Positions 1-6,117 of a stretch of DNA of 13,956 bases are shown piece after piece. The first letter of the stretch is position 1; the number at the start of each line of letters is the position of its first letter. A program made the translations under genes and the position numbers. This DNA is from DATJBC01 sp035515515 (GTDB lineage: Bacteria; Actinomycetota; Acidimicrobiia; Acidimicrobiales; UBA8190), in assembly GCA_035515515.1 (NCBI GenBank), contig DATJBC010000094.1, positions 1 to 13,956 of the forward strand, in the 5' to 3' direction. The notes under the pieces were generated by a model. It ran no database searches. It was given only the letters and a program-made list of their open reading frames with translations, and had not been told where the DNA came from.

Positions 1-2
1 AG

Positions 3-596
3 CAGCACCTCACCATGGCCGACCGGGAGATCGACAAGGCCAACGCCATCATCGACCACCTCGTGGCCTACGTGCGGCCCCGCCAGCCCGTGACCGAGCC
101 CGTCGCCCTGGGGGACATGGTCGACGAGGTGCTCGAGACGACGCCCCCGCCCGAGGGCGTGCGCGTGCACGTCGACGTGGGCGCGGCGACACCCCTGGTG
201 GACCGGGGGCACTTCGCCGAGGTGCTCGTGAACCTCGTGACCAACGCCTACGACGCCATGCCAGACGGCGGGGTGGTGCGCATCGAGGCCCGCTCGGGCG
301 ACCACAGCGTGGTGGTGAGCGTGGCGGACGACGGCCCCGGCGTGGAGCGCGCCGTGGCCGAGCGGGTGTTCGAGCCCTTCGTCACCACCAAGCACACCGG
401 GACCGGCCTGGGGCTCGCCATCGTGCAGCGCCTCCTGCAGGTGAACAACGGCGCCATCGCCGTGGACAGCCCCCCGGGCGGAGGGGCTCGGTTCTCGGTG
501 ACGCTGCCGGCCGCCCGGGCCGTCCCCGGCGCCGGTCTCGTCGCCCCCGCGGCGGCCCCCGGCGCGCCCGGGGCGCCGGTGCGCCCGGCGCCGTGA
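3..596 (+). CDS. Sensor histidine kinase, C-terminal part (5' truncated by window edge)
   Basis: This is the C-terminal half of a two-component sensor kinase that autophosphorylates and passes phosphate to a response regulator. The frame is open from base 3, so the gene starts upstream; the ATG at 15 lies inside the dimerisation helix (IDKANAIIDHLVAYVRP) and is probably not the start. The phosphoacceptor His and any sensor domain are outside the window. Counting from the ATG at 15, the HATPase_c domain shows an N box (NLVTNAYDAM, with the Mg-binding Asn at 77), a G1 box (DDGPG, 105-109), an F box (FEPFVTTK) and a G2 box (GTGLGLAIV). The order and wording resemble NtrB/ZraS-like kinases. The last ~28 residues are a Pro/Gly/Ala-rich tail with no recognised domain. 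The stop overlaps the next gene's GTG. Domain assignment is firm; the stimulus and partner regulator are unknown. Confidence 0.9.
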   Translation, partial: QHLTMADREIDKANAIIDHLVAYVRPRQPVTEPVALGDMVDEVLETTPPPEGVRVHVDVGAATPLVDRGHFAEVLVNLVTNAYDAMPDGGVVRIEARSGDHSVVVSVADDGPGVERAVAERVFEPFVTTKHTGTGLGLAIVQRLLQVNNGAIAVDSPPGGGARFSVTLPAARAVPGAGLVAPAAAPGAPGAPVRPAP

Positions 597-1201
597 CGCC
601 GCCCGCGGCGCGGCCCGCTCCCCGGCGCGCCCGGCGCCGGGTGGACGCCCTCGTGCTCGCCCCGGGGGCGAGCGCCGGACGCGACCAGCCGGCCCTGGTG
701 GCCATGGACGACGCCCTCAGCGCGGCGGGCATCGTGGTGGAGCGGATCGACTTCCCCTACCGCCTGGCGGGACGGCGGGCGCCCGACCGGGCGCCGGTGC
801 TCGTGGCGAGCGTGGTCGAGGCGGCGCGCCGGCTGGCCGAGGCCCGGGGCGTGGCCGCCGGGCGCGTGGCCCTCGGCGGCCGCTCCATGGGCGGGCGGAT
901 GTGCTCGATGGCGGTGGCCGACGGCCTCCCGGCGGCGGCCCTGGTCCTCGTCAGCTATCCCCTGCACCCCCCGGGCAAGCCCGAGCGTCGGCGCGTCGAG
1001 CACTTCGGGGCCATCACGGTCCCGTGCCTCTTCGTGTCCGGCACCCGGGACGCCTTCGGCACGCCGGAGGAGCTCGAGGAGGCCACCCGGGCCATCACGG
1101 GGCCGGTCACCCACGTGTGGACGGAGGGTGGCGACCACGGCCTGCGGGGGCGAGACACCCAGGTCGCAGGGGTCGTGGCGGAGTGGCTGCTGGGCCTGTG
1201 A
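593..1201 (+). CDS. KANL3/Tex30-type alpha/beta hydrolase
   Basis: Predicted 202-residue cytoplasmic alpha/beta-hydrolase of the small KANL3/Tex30-like (dienelactone-hydrolase-related) group. The triad can be read directly: nucleophile Ser98 in the elbow GGRSMGG, Asp153 in SGTRDAFG, and His182 in GGDHGL. An early strand-turn motif (VLAPGAS) could form the oxyanion hole. There is no signal peptide, and the first ~17 residues are Arg/Pro/Ala-rich. Length fits the family. The start is GTG at 593, forming a GTGA overlap with the kinase stop, so the two are probably co-transcribed and translationally coupled. The substrate is unknown; family members are mostly uncharacterised hydrolases. The coupling to a kinase may be only organisational. 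Confidence 0.85.
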   Translation: MTPPAARPAPRRARRRVDALVLAPGASAGRDQPALVAMDDALSAAGIVVERIDFPYRLAGRRAPDRAPVLVASVVEAARRLAEARGVAAGRVALGGRSMGGRMCSMAVADGLPAAALVLVSYPLHPPGKPERRRVEHFGAITVPCLFVSGTRDAFGTPEELEEATRAITGPVTHVWTEGGDHGLRGRDTQVAGVVAEWLLGL

Positions 1202-1249
1202 CCGGGGCCCGGGAGGCGGCCTCGGCCGTTGGCCCAAGAGTGTCTTCAT

Positions 1250-1278
1250 TCGGCCGGGCCTAGGGCCGATGACTCATC
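1250..1278. promoter_or_regulatory. Low-GC leader with two inverted repeats ahead of the LysM gene
   Basis: The 78-base gap after the hydrolase is clearly less GC-rich than its surroundings. It contains a 6-bp inverted repeat TCGGCC/GGCCGA (1250-1255 and 1264-1269, 8-base loop). Directly adjoining is a perfect 11-base palindrome, GATGA-C-TCATC (1268-1278), ending one base before the proposed GTG start at 1280. The first could be an RNA hairpin; it has no following T-run, so a classical terminator is unlikely. The second could be a protein-binding site. No convincing -10/-35 pair or riboswitch was recognised. Confidence 0.35.
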
Positions 1279-1279
1279 A

Positions 1280-2344
1280 GTGCCCCCAACTGTCACAAGA
1301 AGCTCAGTAGCCCCGCGCCCCCGCACGAGCACGCAGCACGCGGCGCACGCCACGGCGGCGCCGAGGAGCGTCCTGGCCGGCCTGTCGCCCGGCGGCCTGG
1401 TGCGGACCGCTCCGCCGCGCCATCGCCGCCGGCGCGACCGGCGCGCCGGGCAGCGGCGCGTGGGCGCCCGCCTCGGCATGGCGGCCGCGCCCGTGGCCGC
1501 CGGGGTGTGGCTGGCCGCGTCGGGCGCCCCGGCGATGGCGGCCACCACCACCGTCCAGCCCGGGGACACCCTGACCGCCATCGCGGCGCGCTGGCACACG
1601 ACGGTGGCCGCCCTGGTGGCCGCCAACCACATCGCCGACCCCAACGAGGTGGCGGCCGGCACCGCCTTGCAGGTGCCCTCCGCCCCCTCCCCGGTGGCCA
1701 CCACCGCCGCCGGCACGCCGGGGCCCGCCACCGGCTCGGTGGTCGTGCGCCGGGGCGACACCCTGAGCGCCATCGCGGCGCGCTGGCACACGACGGTGGC
1801 CGCCCTGGTGGCCGCCAACCACATCGCCGACCCCAACGAGGTGGCGGCCGGCACCCGTCTCACCCTGCCGGCGCCGCCCCTCCCGCCGGGATGGGGTCCC
1901 GGAGGCCCGCTCCCCGCCGGGCTCCTCTCCCATCCCGACCGCATGGCGCTGCGGCCCGCCTTCGTGCAGGCCGCCAGCCAGTCGGGGATCGCGCCCAGCC
2001 TCCTCGAGGCGCTGTGCTGGTGGGAGTCGGGCTGGCAGCCCTCGGCCACGTCGTCCACGGGCGCCCTGGGCCTGTGCCAGATCGAGCCCTCGACCGTGGC
2101 CTACGCCCGCACGACGCTGCTCCACAACGCGGCGCTCAACCCGCGGTCGGGCGCCGACAACATCGCCATGGCGGCCGCCTACCTCCACGACCTGACCGTG
2201 CGCGACGGCGGCAACCTCCGCACGGCGGTGGCCGCCTACTACCAGGGGCTCAGCTCCATCCGGCAGTCGGGCTTCCAACCCGGCACCAAGGTCTACGTCA
2301 CCGGCATCTTCAACTACGCCGCGCTGTTCGCCGCCGCCGGCTGA
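1280..2344 (+). CDS. Secreted or anchored lytic transglycosylase with two LysM domains
   Basis: Peptidoglycan-acting enzyme, about 354 residues from the GTG at 1280. It has an Arg-rich N-terminus and then a hydrophobic Ala-rich segment (MAAAPVAAGVWLAASGAPAMA, near residues 67-87) that looks like a signal peptide or anchor. Two LysM domains follow (about 89-133 and 154-197) and then a transglycosylase SLT domain (about 218-354). The SLT domain has catalytic Glu249 in CWWESGW, the GALGLCQIEP motif and AVAAYYQG. LysM binds glycan GlcNAc and SLT cleaves the MurNAc-GlcNAc bond. The two LysM repeats share 87 identical bases (see repeat). The start is uncertain: TTG 1229, GTG 1400, GTG 1460 and ATG 1478 are also in frame. 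Strong GC3 bias begins near 1308, which favours 1280 over the later starts and over 1229. It is likely a single-gene unit in cell-wall remodelling. Confidence 0.88.
   Translation: MPPTVTRSSVAPRPRTSTQHAAHATAAPRSVLAGLSPGGLVRTAPPRHRRRRDRRAGQRRVGARLGMAAAPVAAGVWLAASGAPAMAATTTVQPGDTLTAIAARWHTTVAALVAANHIADPNEVAAGTALQVPSAPSPVATTAAGTPGPATGSVVVRRGDTLSAIAARWHTTVAALVAANHIADPNEVAAGTRLTLPAPPLPPGWGPGGPLPAGLLSHPDRMALRPAFVQAASQSGIAPSLLEALCWWESGWQPSATSSTGALGLCQIEPSTVAYARTTLLHNAALNPRSGADNIAMAAAYLHDLTVRDGGNLRTAVAAYYQGLSSIRQSGFQPGTKVYVTGIFNYAALFAAAG
1565..1855 (+). repeat. Tandem LysM-coding repeat, near-identical DNA
   Basis: Bases 1577-1663 and 1769-1855 are identical over 87 positions, offset by 192 bases (64 codons). 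Extending 12 bases upstream (1565 and 1757) adds only one mismatch, at 1575/1767 (ACC versus AGC, Thr versus Ser). The repeat encodes most of each LysM domain (AIAARWHTTVAALVAANHIA and onward). Identity at synonymous positions points to a recent duplication or ongoing gene conversion. The linker between copies, Ala/Pro/Thr-rich, is not repeated. Confidence 0.95.
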
Positions 2345-2402
2345 CCCCGGCCCGGGCCCGGGCGACCGAGCGGCACCCCTCGCCCCGGCGGGCGCCGTCG
2401 GG

Positions 2403-2408
2403 TACCGT
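2403..2408 (+). promoter_or_regulatory. Possible -10 box (TACCGT) for near-leaderless mscR mRNA
   Basis: TACCGT matches the actinobacterial TANNNT -10 pattern and lies nine bases before the mscR ATG. No Shine-Dalgarno sequence precedes that ATG, so transcription would start about 0-3 bases upstream of it. No clear -35 is visible. Inference from pattern and spacing only. Confidence 0.35.
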
Positions 2409-2417
2409 GCCCAGCCG

Positions 2418-3509
2418 ATGGCACACGAGGTCCGCGCCGTGGTGTCGGCGTCCAAGGGTGCGCCGGTGTCGCTCGAGACCATCAGCGTGCCCGACCCCGG
2501 CCCCGGCGAGGCGCTGGTCAGGGTGCAGGCCTGCGGCGTGTGCCACACCGACCTGCACTACCGCCAGGGCGGGATCAACGACGACTTCCCGTTCCTCCTC
2601 GGCCACGAGGCGGCCGGGGTGGTGGAGGCCGTCGGGCCCGACGTGACGTCGGTGTCGCCCGGCGACTTCGTCGTCCTCAACTGGCGGGCGGTGTGCGGCA
2701 CCTGCCGGTCGTGCCGGCGGGGCCGGCCCTGGTACTGCTTCAGCACCCACAACGCCACGCAGAAGATGACGCGCGCCGACGGCACCCCCCTGGCGCCCGC
2801 GCTGGGGATCGGCGCCTTCGCCGAGAAGACGCTCGTGGCCGCCGGGCAGTGCACGCCGGTCGACGCCCGGGCCCGGCCCGAGGCGGCGGGACTGCTCGGC
2901 TGCGGGGTCATGGCCGGCCTGGGGGCGGCCATGTACACCGGCGAGGTGGGCGCGGGCGACTCGGTGGCGGTGTTCGGCTGCGGCGGCGTGGGGTGCGCGG
3001 CGGTGGCCGGCTCCGTCCTGGCGGGGGCGGCCACCGTCATCGCCGTCGACCTCGACCCCAAGAAGCTCGAGCTCGCCACGCGCTTCGGCGCCACCCACAC
3101 CGTCGACGCCTCGCAGCACGACCCCGTGGAGGCGGTGCGCGCCCTCACGGGGGGCAACGGTGCCGACGTCTGCGTCGAGGCCGTGGGCAACCCCGCCGTG
3201 ATGGAGCAGGCCTTCTTCGCCCGCGACCTGGCCGGTACCCTGGTGCAGGTGGGCGTGCCCACCCCCGACATGCGCGTCGACCTCCCCATGATCGAGTTCT
3301 TCGGCCGGGGCGGGCGCCTCAAGCCCAGCTGGTACGGCGACTGCCTCCCCTCGCGCGACTTCCCCCTCCTCATCGACCTGTACCTCCAGGGGCGGCTCGA
3401 CCTCGACGGGTTCGTGTCCGAGACCATCCCCCTCGAGGGCGTGGAGGACGCCTTCAGCCGGATGCAGCGCGGCGAGGTGCTGCGCTCGGTCGTGCTGGTG
3501 GGGGGCTGA
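2418..3509 (+). CDS. mscR: S-(hydroxymethyl)mycothiol dehydrogenase / S-nitrosomycothiol reductase
   Basis: Zinc-dependent MDR-family dehydrogenase (363 residues) that oxidises the formaldehyde-mycothiol adduct to the formyl thioester with NAD+, and in mycobacteria also reduces S-nitrosomycothiol. Catalytic zinc ligands are Cys42 (ACGVCHTD), His63 (GHEAAG) and Cys162 (GCGVMAG). Structural zinc ligands are Cys93, Cys96, Cys99 and Cys107. The Rossmann motif GCGGVG is at 187-192, followed by the NAD-selective acidic residue Asp211. Stretches such as GGINDDFPFLLGHEAAG, SGQC-like AAGQCTPVD, FFARDLAGTLVQVGVPTPDM and SWYGDCLPSRDFPLLIDLYL closely match, from memory, mycobacterial MscR (Rv2259). Its presence implies the host makes mycothiol. 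It ends five bases before the LLM oxidoreductase start, so the two probably form an operon. The usual mycobacterial neighbour, a metallo-beta-lactamase-fold protein, is absent here. Confidence 0.93.
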   Translation: MAHEVRAVVSASKGAPVSLETISVPDPGPGEALVRVQACGVCHTDLHYRQGGINDDFPFLLGHEAAGVVEAVGPDVTSVSPGDFVVLNWRAVCGTCRSCRRGRPWYCFSTHNATQKMTRADGTPLAPALGIGAFAEKTLVAAGQCTPVDARARPEAAGLLGCGVMAGLGAAMYTGEVGAGDSVAVFGCGGVGCAAVAGSVLAGAATVIAVDLDPKKLELATRFGATHTVDASQHDPVEAVRALTGGNGADVCVEAVGNPAVMEQAFFARDLAGTLVQVGVPTPDMRVDLPMIEFFGRGGRLKPSWYGDCLPSRDFPLLIDLYLQGRLDLDGFVSETIPLEGVEDAFSRMQRGEVLRSVVLVGG

Positions 3510-3514
3510 GCACG

Positions 3515-4453
3515 GTGCGCTTCGGTCTCCAGGTCCCCAACTTCTCCCTCGGGGTGCCCGACGCCGAGCTGTTCGACGCCGTCACGACCCTGGCCACCAC
3601 CGCCGAGGACAGCGGCTTCGACTCGTTCTGGGTGATGGACCACTTCTACCAACTGCCCGCCCTGGGCGGCGCGGCCCAGCCCATGTTCGAGTCCTACACG
3701 CTGCTCGGCGGCCTCGCGGCGCGCACCACGAGCATCCGCCTGGGCGCCCTGGTGACGGGCGTCACCTACCGGAACCCGGCCATCCTGGCCAAGGTCGTCA
3801 CCACCCTCGACGTCATCAGCCGCGGGCGCGCCATCCTCGGCATCGGCGCCGCCTGGTACGACGTGGAGCACGAGGGGCTGGGCGTGGACTTCCCCCCGGT
3901 GCCCGAGCGCATGGACCGCCTCGAGGAGGCCGTGCAGATCTGCCGGGCCATGTTCCGCGACGAGACCCCCACCTTCGCGGGCCGCTACTACCGCGTGCAC
4001 GACGCCCGCAACCTGCCCCGGCCCGTCCAGGCCGGGGGGCCGCCCATCCTCATCGGGGGCGGCGGGGAGAGGCGCACGCTGCGCCTGGTGGCCCGCTACG
4101 CCGACTACTGCAACATCACCGGCGACAGCGACACGATCCGCCACAAGGTGTCGGTCCTCCACGAGCACTGCGCGGCGGAGGGGCGCGACCCCGCCACGGT
4201 GACGGTCAGCAGGCTCAGCACGCTGGTGATCACCGACTCGGCCGAGGAGACGGCGGCCACCCGGGAGCTGCTGCGTTCCGCGGTGGGCGACGACGCGGCG
4301 GGCTTCGACGTGGGCAGCGAGGACGAGATCGTGGCCCGGGTGGAGGAGCTGGCCGCGGCGGGCGTCCAGTACTGCATCTTCAACATGCCGACCTCGGGCC
4401 CCGACGCCGTGCGCCGGGCGGGCAGGCTGCTCACGACGCGCTTCGGCGGATGA
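3515..4453 (+). CDS. LLM-class flavin (F420-type) oxidoreductase
   Basis: 312-residue luciferase-like TIM-barrel oxidoreductase; such proteins use F420 or FMN for hydride transfer, and in actinobacteria F420 is common. Seen in sequence: the N-terminal strand RFGLQVPNFSLG, DSFWVMDHFYQLP (36-47), RLGALVTGVTYRNPAILAK (75-93), DVISRGRAILGIGAAWYDVE (99-118), ERMDRLEEAVQICRAMF (131-147), and the phosphate-binding-like loop ILIGGGGERRTLRLVARYAD (178-197). The start is GTG at 3515, five bases after the mscR stop, with a G-run around 3500-3506 as the ribosome site. Likely co-transcribed with mscR, but the substrate is unknown. Its 3' end overlaps the opposing LLM gene by 23 bases. Confidence 0.88.
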   Translation: MRFGLQVPNFSLGVPDAELFDAVTTLATTAEDSGFDSFWVMDHFYQLPALGGAAQPMFESYTLLGGLAARTTSIRLGALVTGVTYRNPAILAKVVTTLDVISRGRAILGIGAAWYDVEHEGLGVDFPPVPERMDRLEEAVQICRAMFRDETPTFAGRYYRVHDARNLPRPVQAGGPPILIGGGGERRTLRLVARYADYCNITGDSDTIRHKVSVLHEHCAAEGRDPATVTVSRLSTLVITDSAEETAATRELLRSAVGDDAAGFDVGSEDEIVARVEELAAAGVQYCIFNMPTSGPDAVRRAGRLLTTRFGG

Positions 4454-5279
4454 AGCGCGTGTAGGCGTCGAGGACGACGAGCATCTCGCCCTCGGGCCCC
4501 GAGGGGATGCGCAGCACCACCTCGCTGCAGCCCAGCGCGGCGTAGTGCTCGAGCTTGCCCTCGTCGGGCACGGTCCCGAAGGGCACGACCTCGGCGGTGT
4601 CGGGGTCGCGCCCGGCGTCGGCGAAGGCCTGGCGCAACGGCCCCATCGCCGCGCCGAGTCCGGCGCCCCCGATGGGCATCCAGCCGTCGGCGTACTCGGC
4701 GATGGCCGCGAACAGCCGGGGCCCCGCCGCCGCGCCGACGAGGATCTTGACCCGCGGTTGCTGGAGGGGCTTGGGCCAGGAGTACGAGGGGGCCAAGGTG
4801 ACGTGCTCGCCCTCGAAGGCGGCCTCCTCCATCGACCACAGCGCCTGCATGCACAGCACCTTCTCGCGCGCCACCGCCCGGCGCTGGGCGAAGTCCACCC
4901 CGTGGTGGGCGGCCTCGGCGCGGTTCCAGCCGTACCCCATGCCCAACACCACCCGCCCGCCCGACAGCCGGTCCAGGGTGGCGATCTGCTTGGCCAGGAC
5001 GATGGGGTCGTGCTGGGCCACGAGGGTGACGCCCGTGCCCAGCAGGACGCGCTCGGTCACCGCCGCCGCCGTGGCCAGGGCCACGAAGGGGTCGAGGCTG
5101 CGCGCGTAGTCCTCGCGGTGGACGCCCTCCACCAGCGCCGGGGGCGCCGACTGCGACACCGGCAGGTGCGTGTGCTCGGGGACGTAGACGGCATCGAAGC
5201 CGCGCTCCTCGGCGGCCCGGGCGAAGGCGGCGGGCGCCATGGTCCGGTCGGTGAGGAAGGCGGTGACGCCGATGCGCAC
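4431..5279 (-). CDS. LLM-class F420-dependent oxidoreductase (TIGR03619-like)
   Basis: 282-residue luciferase-like oxidoreductase. It opens with MRIGVTAFLTD and shows FDAVYVPEHTHLP, TERVLLGTGVTLVAQHDPIVLAKQ, LDRLSGGRVVLGMGYGWN and a C-terminal ILVGAAAGPRLFAAIAEYADGWMP segment. This wording matches the actinobacterial F420-dependent group annotated as TIGR03619; that subgroup is my recollection. It is only distantly similar to the neighbouring LLM protein, so it is not a tandem duplicate. The start is GTG at 5279, 15 bases after the small acidic ORF on the same strand, suggesting a two-gene operon. It is convergent with the upstream-coordinate LLM gene and overlaps it tail to tail. The substrate is unknown. 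Confidence 0.88.
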   Translation of the reverse strand: MRIGVTAFLTDRTMAPAAFARAAEERGFDAVYVPEHTHLPVSQSAPPALVEGVHREDYARSLDPFVALATAAAVTERVLLGTGVTLVAQHDPIVLAKQIATLDRLSGGRVVLGMGYGWNRAEAAHHGVDFAQRRAVAREKVLCMQALWSMEEAAFEGEHVTLAPSYSWPKPLQQPRVKILVGAAAGPRLFAAIAEYADGWMPIGGAGLGAAMGPLRQAFADAGRDPDTAEVVPFGTVPDEGKLEHYAALGCSEVVLRIPSGPEGEMLVVLDAYTRFIRRSAS

Positions 5280-5294
5280 GGGCCGGCGGTGTCG

Positions 5295-5489
5295 CTACTG
5301 GTCGGGGTCGTCGCGGTCGCCCGACCACCACGGTGGGGCGTCGCTGGCGGGGAACGACTCCTCGCCGACCTCGTCGATCTCGGCCTCGCTGCCGTGGTCG
5401 ACGTGGCCCGGGGGCGGCGGGGCGCCCTCGGCGGCGTCGTGCTCGGCGGCGGCGCCGTCGTGCGGGCCGTCTGTCGCCGGAGGGCTCAC
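5295..5489 (-). CDS. Small acidic protein with ESFPASDAPPW motif
   Basis: 64-residue, strongly acidic, Pro/Ala/Gly-rich hypothetical protein with no signal peptide or membrane segment. The C-terminal part reads EEVGEESFPASDAPPWW-like (EVGEESFPASDAPPWW at about 40-55). ESFPASDPP-type motifs recur near the C-terminus of many short uncharacterised bacterial proteins, which supports a real gene; the function is unknown. The start is GTG at 5487-5489. A TAGGGT box six bases upstream fits a leaderless transcript beginning on that GTG. It is followed by the LLM oxidoreductase after 15 bases, so the two are likely co-transcribed. Confidence 0.72.
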   Translation of the reverse strand: MSPPATDGPHDGAAAEHDAAEGAPPPPGHVDHGSEAEIDEVGEESFPASDAPPWWSGDRDDPDQ

Positions 5490-5496
5490 CGTGTCG

Positions 5497-5502
5497 ACCC
5501 TA
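5497..5502 (-). promoter_or_regulatory. -10 box (TAGGGT) for leaderless small-ORF/LLM operon
   Basis: On the minus strand TAGGGT (5502 down to 5497) fits the TANNNT -10 consensus and is separated from the GTG at 5489 by six bases (CGACAC), the spacing expected if transcription starts on the start codon. No Shine-Dalgarno sequence is present. This box sits in the 116-base divergent gap shared with rpiB. Confidence 0.5.
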
Positions 5503-5605
5503 CCGGCAGGACGCCGCCGCCGGCACCGGTGGCGCTGGCCCGCCCCCCCACCCGGCGGGCGGGCCGCTTGCCAGCCCCGCGCCGGCGATGTTTGGCTGGC
5601 GGGCC

Positions 5606-6061
5606 ATGCGGGTCGTCATGGCGTCGGACCACGCCGGGTTCGTGCTCAAGGGGCTCGTCGCCGGTCACCTGCGCGCCGGCGGCCACGCCGTGGACGACAT
5701 CGGCACCTTCTCGCAGGAGCCCGTCGACTATCCGTGGCTGTGCGCCACCGCCGCCCGGGCCGTGGTGGCGGGCGCCGCCGACCGGGGCATCGTGCTCGGC
5801 GGCAGCGGCCAGGGTGAGGCCATGGCGGCCAACAAGGTGCGCGGGGCGCGCGCCGCGCTGTGCCACGACGAGACCACCGCCCGCCTGGCCCGCCTCCACA
5901 ACGACGCCAACGTGCTGTCCATGGGGGCCCGCATCGTGGGGCCCGAGCTGGCCCTGGCCATCGTGGACGTGTTCTTCGCCACCGGCTTCGAGGGGGACCG
6001 CCACGTCCAGCGCCTGGCGGACCTGGCCGCCATCGAGGCCGACGAGCACGACCGCCCGTAG
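5606..6061 (+). CDS. rpiB: Ribose-5-phosphate isomerase B, actinobacterial type
   Basis: RpiB/LacAB-family isomerase (151 residues) interconverting ribose 5-phosphate and ribulose 5-phosphate in the pentose phosphate pathway. It begins MRVVMASDHAGF (substrate-binding Asp8-His9) and carries GIVLGGSGQGEAMAANKVRG at 61-80. The position occupied by catalytic Cys in E. coli RpiB is Gly here; Glu71 sits where Mycobacterium tuberculosis RpiB uses Glu as the base. His98-Asn99 (ARLHNDANVL) matches the usual HNDAN motif, and the C-terminus ends in the RHVQRLADLAAIE helix. The ATG at 5606 gives the canonical N-terminus; an in-frame ATG at 5588 would add six residues. It is divergent from the small-ORF operon and followed 56 bases later by the cyclase gene. 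It may equally act on other pentose or hexose phosphates. Confidence 0.93.
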   Translation: MRVVMASDHAGFVLKGLVAGHLRAGGHAVDDIGTFSQEPVDYPWLCATAARAVVAGAADRGIVLGGSGQGEAMAANKVRGARAALCHDETTARLARLHNDANVLSMGARIVGPELALAIVDVFFATGFEGDRHVQRLADLAAIEADEHDRP

Positions 6062-6117
6062 GGGGGGTGGCGGGCGGCGGGTTCGCCCGCGCCGGGCGCC
6101 GGTGCGATCATCACGGC

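Noticed and set aside
1229..1279. TTG at 1229 as the start of the LysM transglycosylase
   Set aside because: Rare start codon, no ribosome site, and non-coding-like composition until about 1308; GTG 1280 preferred though not proven.
1201..1480. c-di-AMP (ydaO-type) riboswitch before the LysM gene
   Set aside because: I could not recognise the conserved core motifs, and the leader is short if translation starts at 1280.
2344..2362. CCCGGGCCCGGG self-complementary run after the transglycosylase gene
   Set aside because: Simple GC alternation without loop or T-run; no support as terminator or operator.
2558..4168. Long minus-strand open frames opposite mscR and the first LLM gene, and similar long frames opposite other genes
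   Set aside because: They are Arg/Gly/Pro/His-rich translations lacking any domain, caused by high GC with few stop codons, and lie antisense to genes with clear motifs.
5538..5560. GCCCGCC/GGCGGGC inverted repeat in the rpiB upstream region
   Set aside because: Seven GC pairs with a C-rich loop are easily produced by chance here; no T-run or regulator pattern.
5568..5596. TTGCCA/GATGTT as a promoter for rpiB
   Set aside because: Spacing is too short (13 bases) and the -10 match poor.
6077..6090. GCGGG-TTCG-CCCGC hairpin between rpiB and the cyclase as a terminator
   Set aside because: Only five pairs and no T-run follow; such hairpins are frequent at this GC content. It remains a weak possibility.
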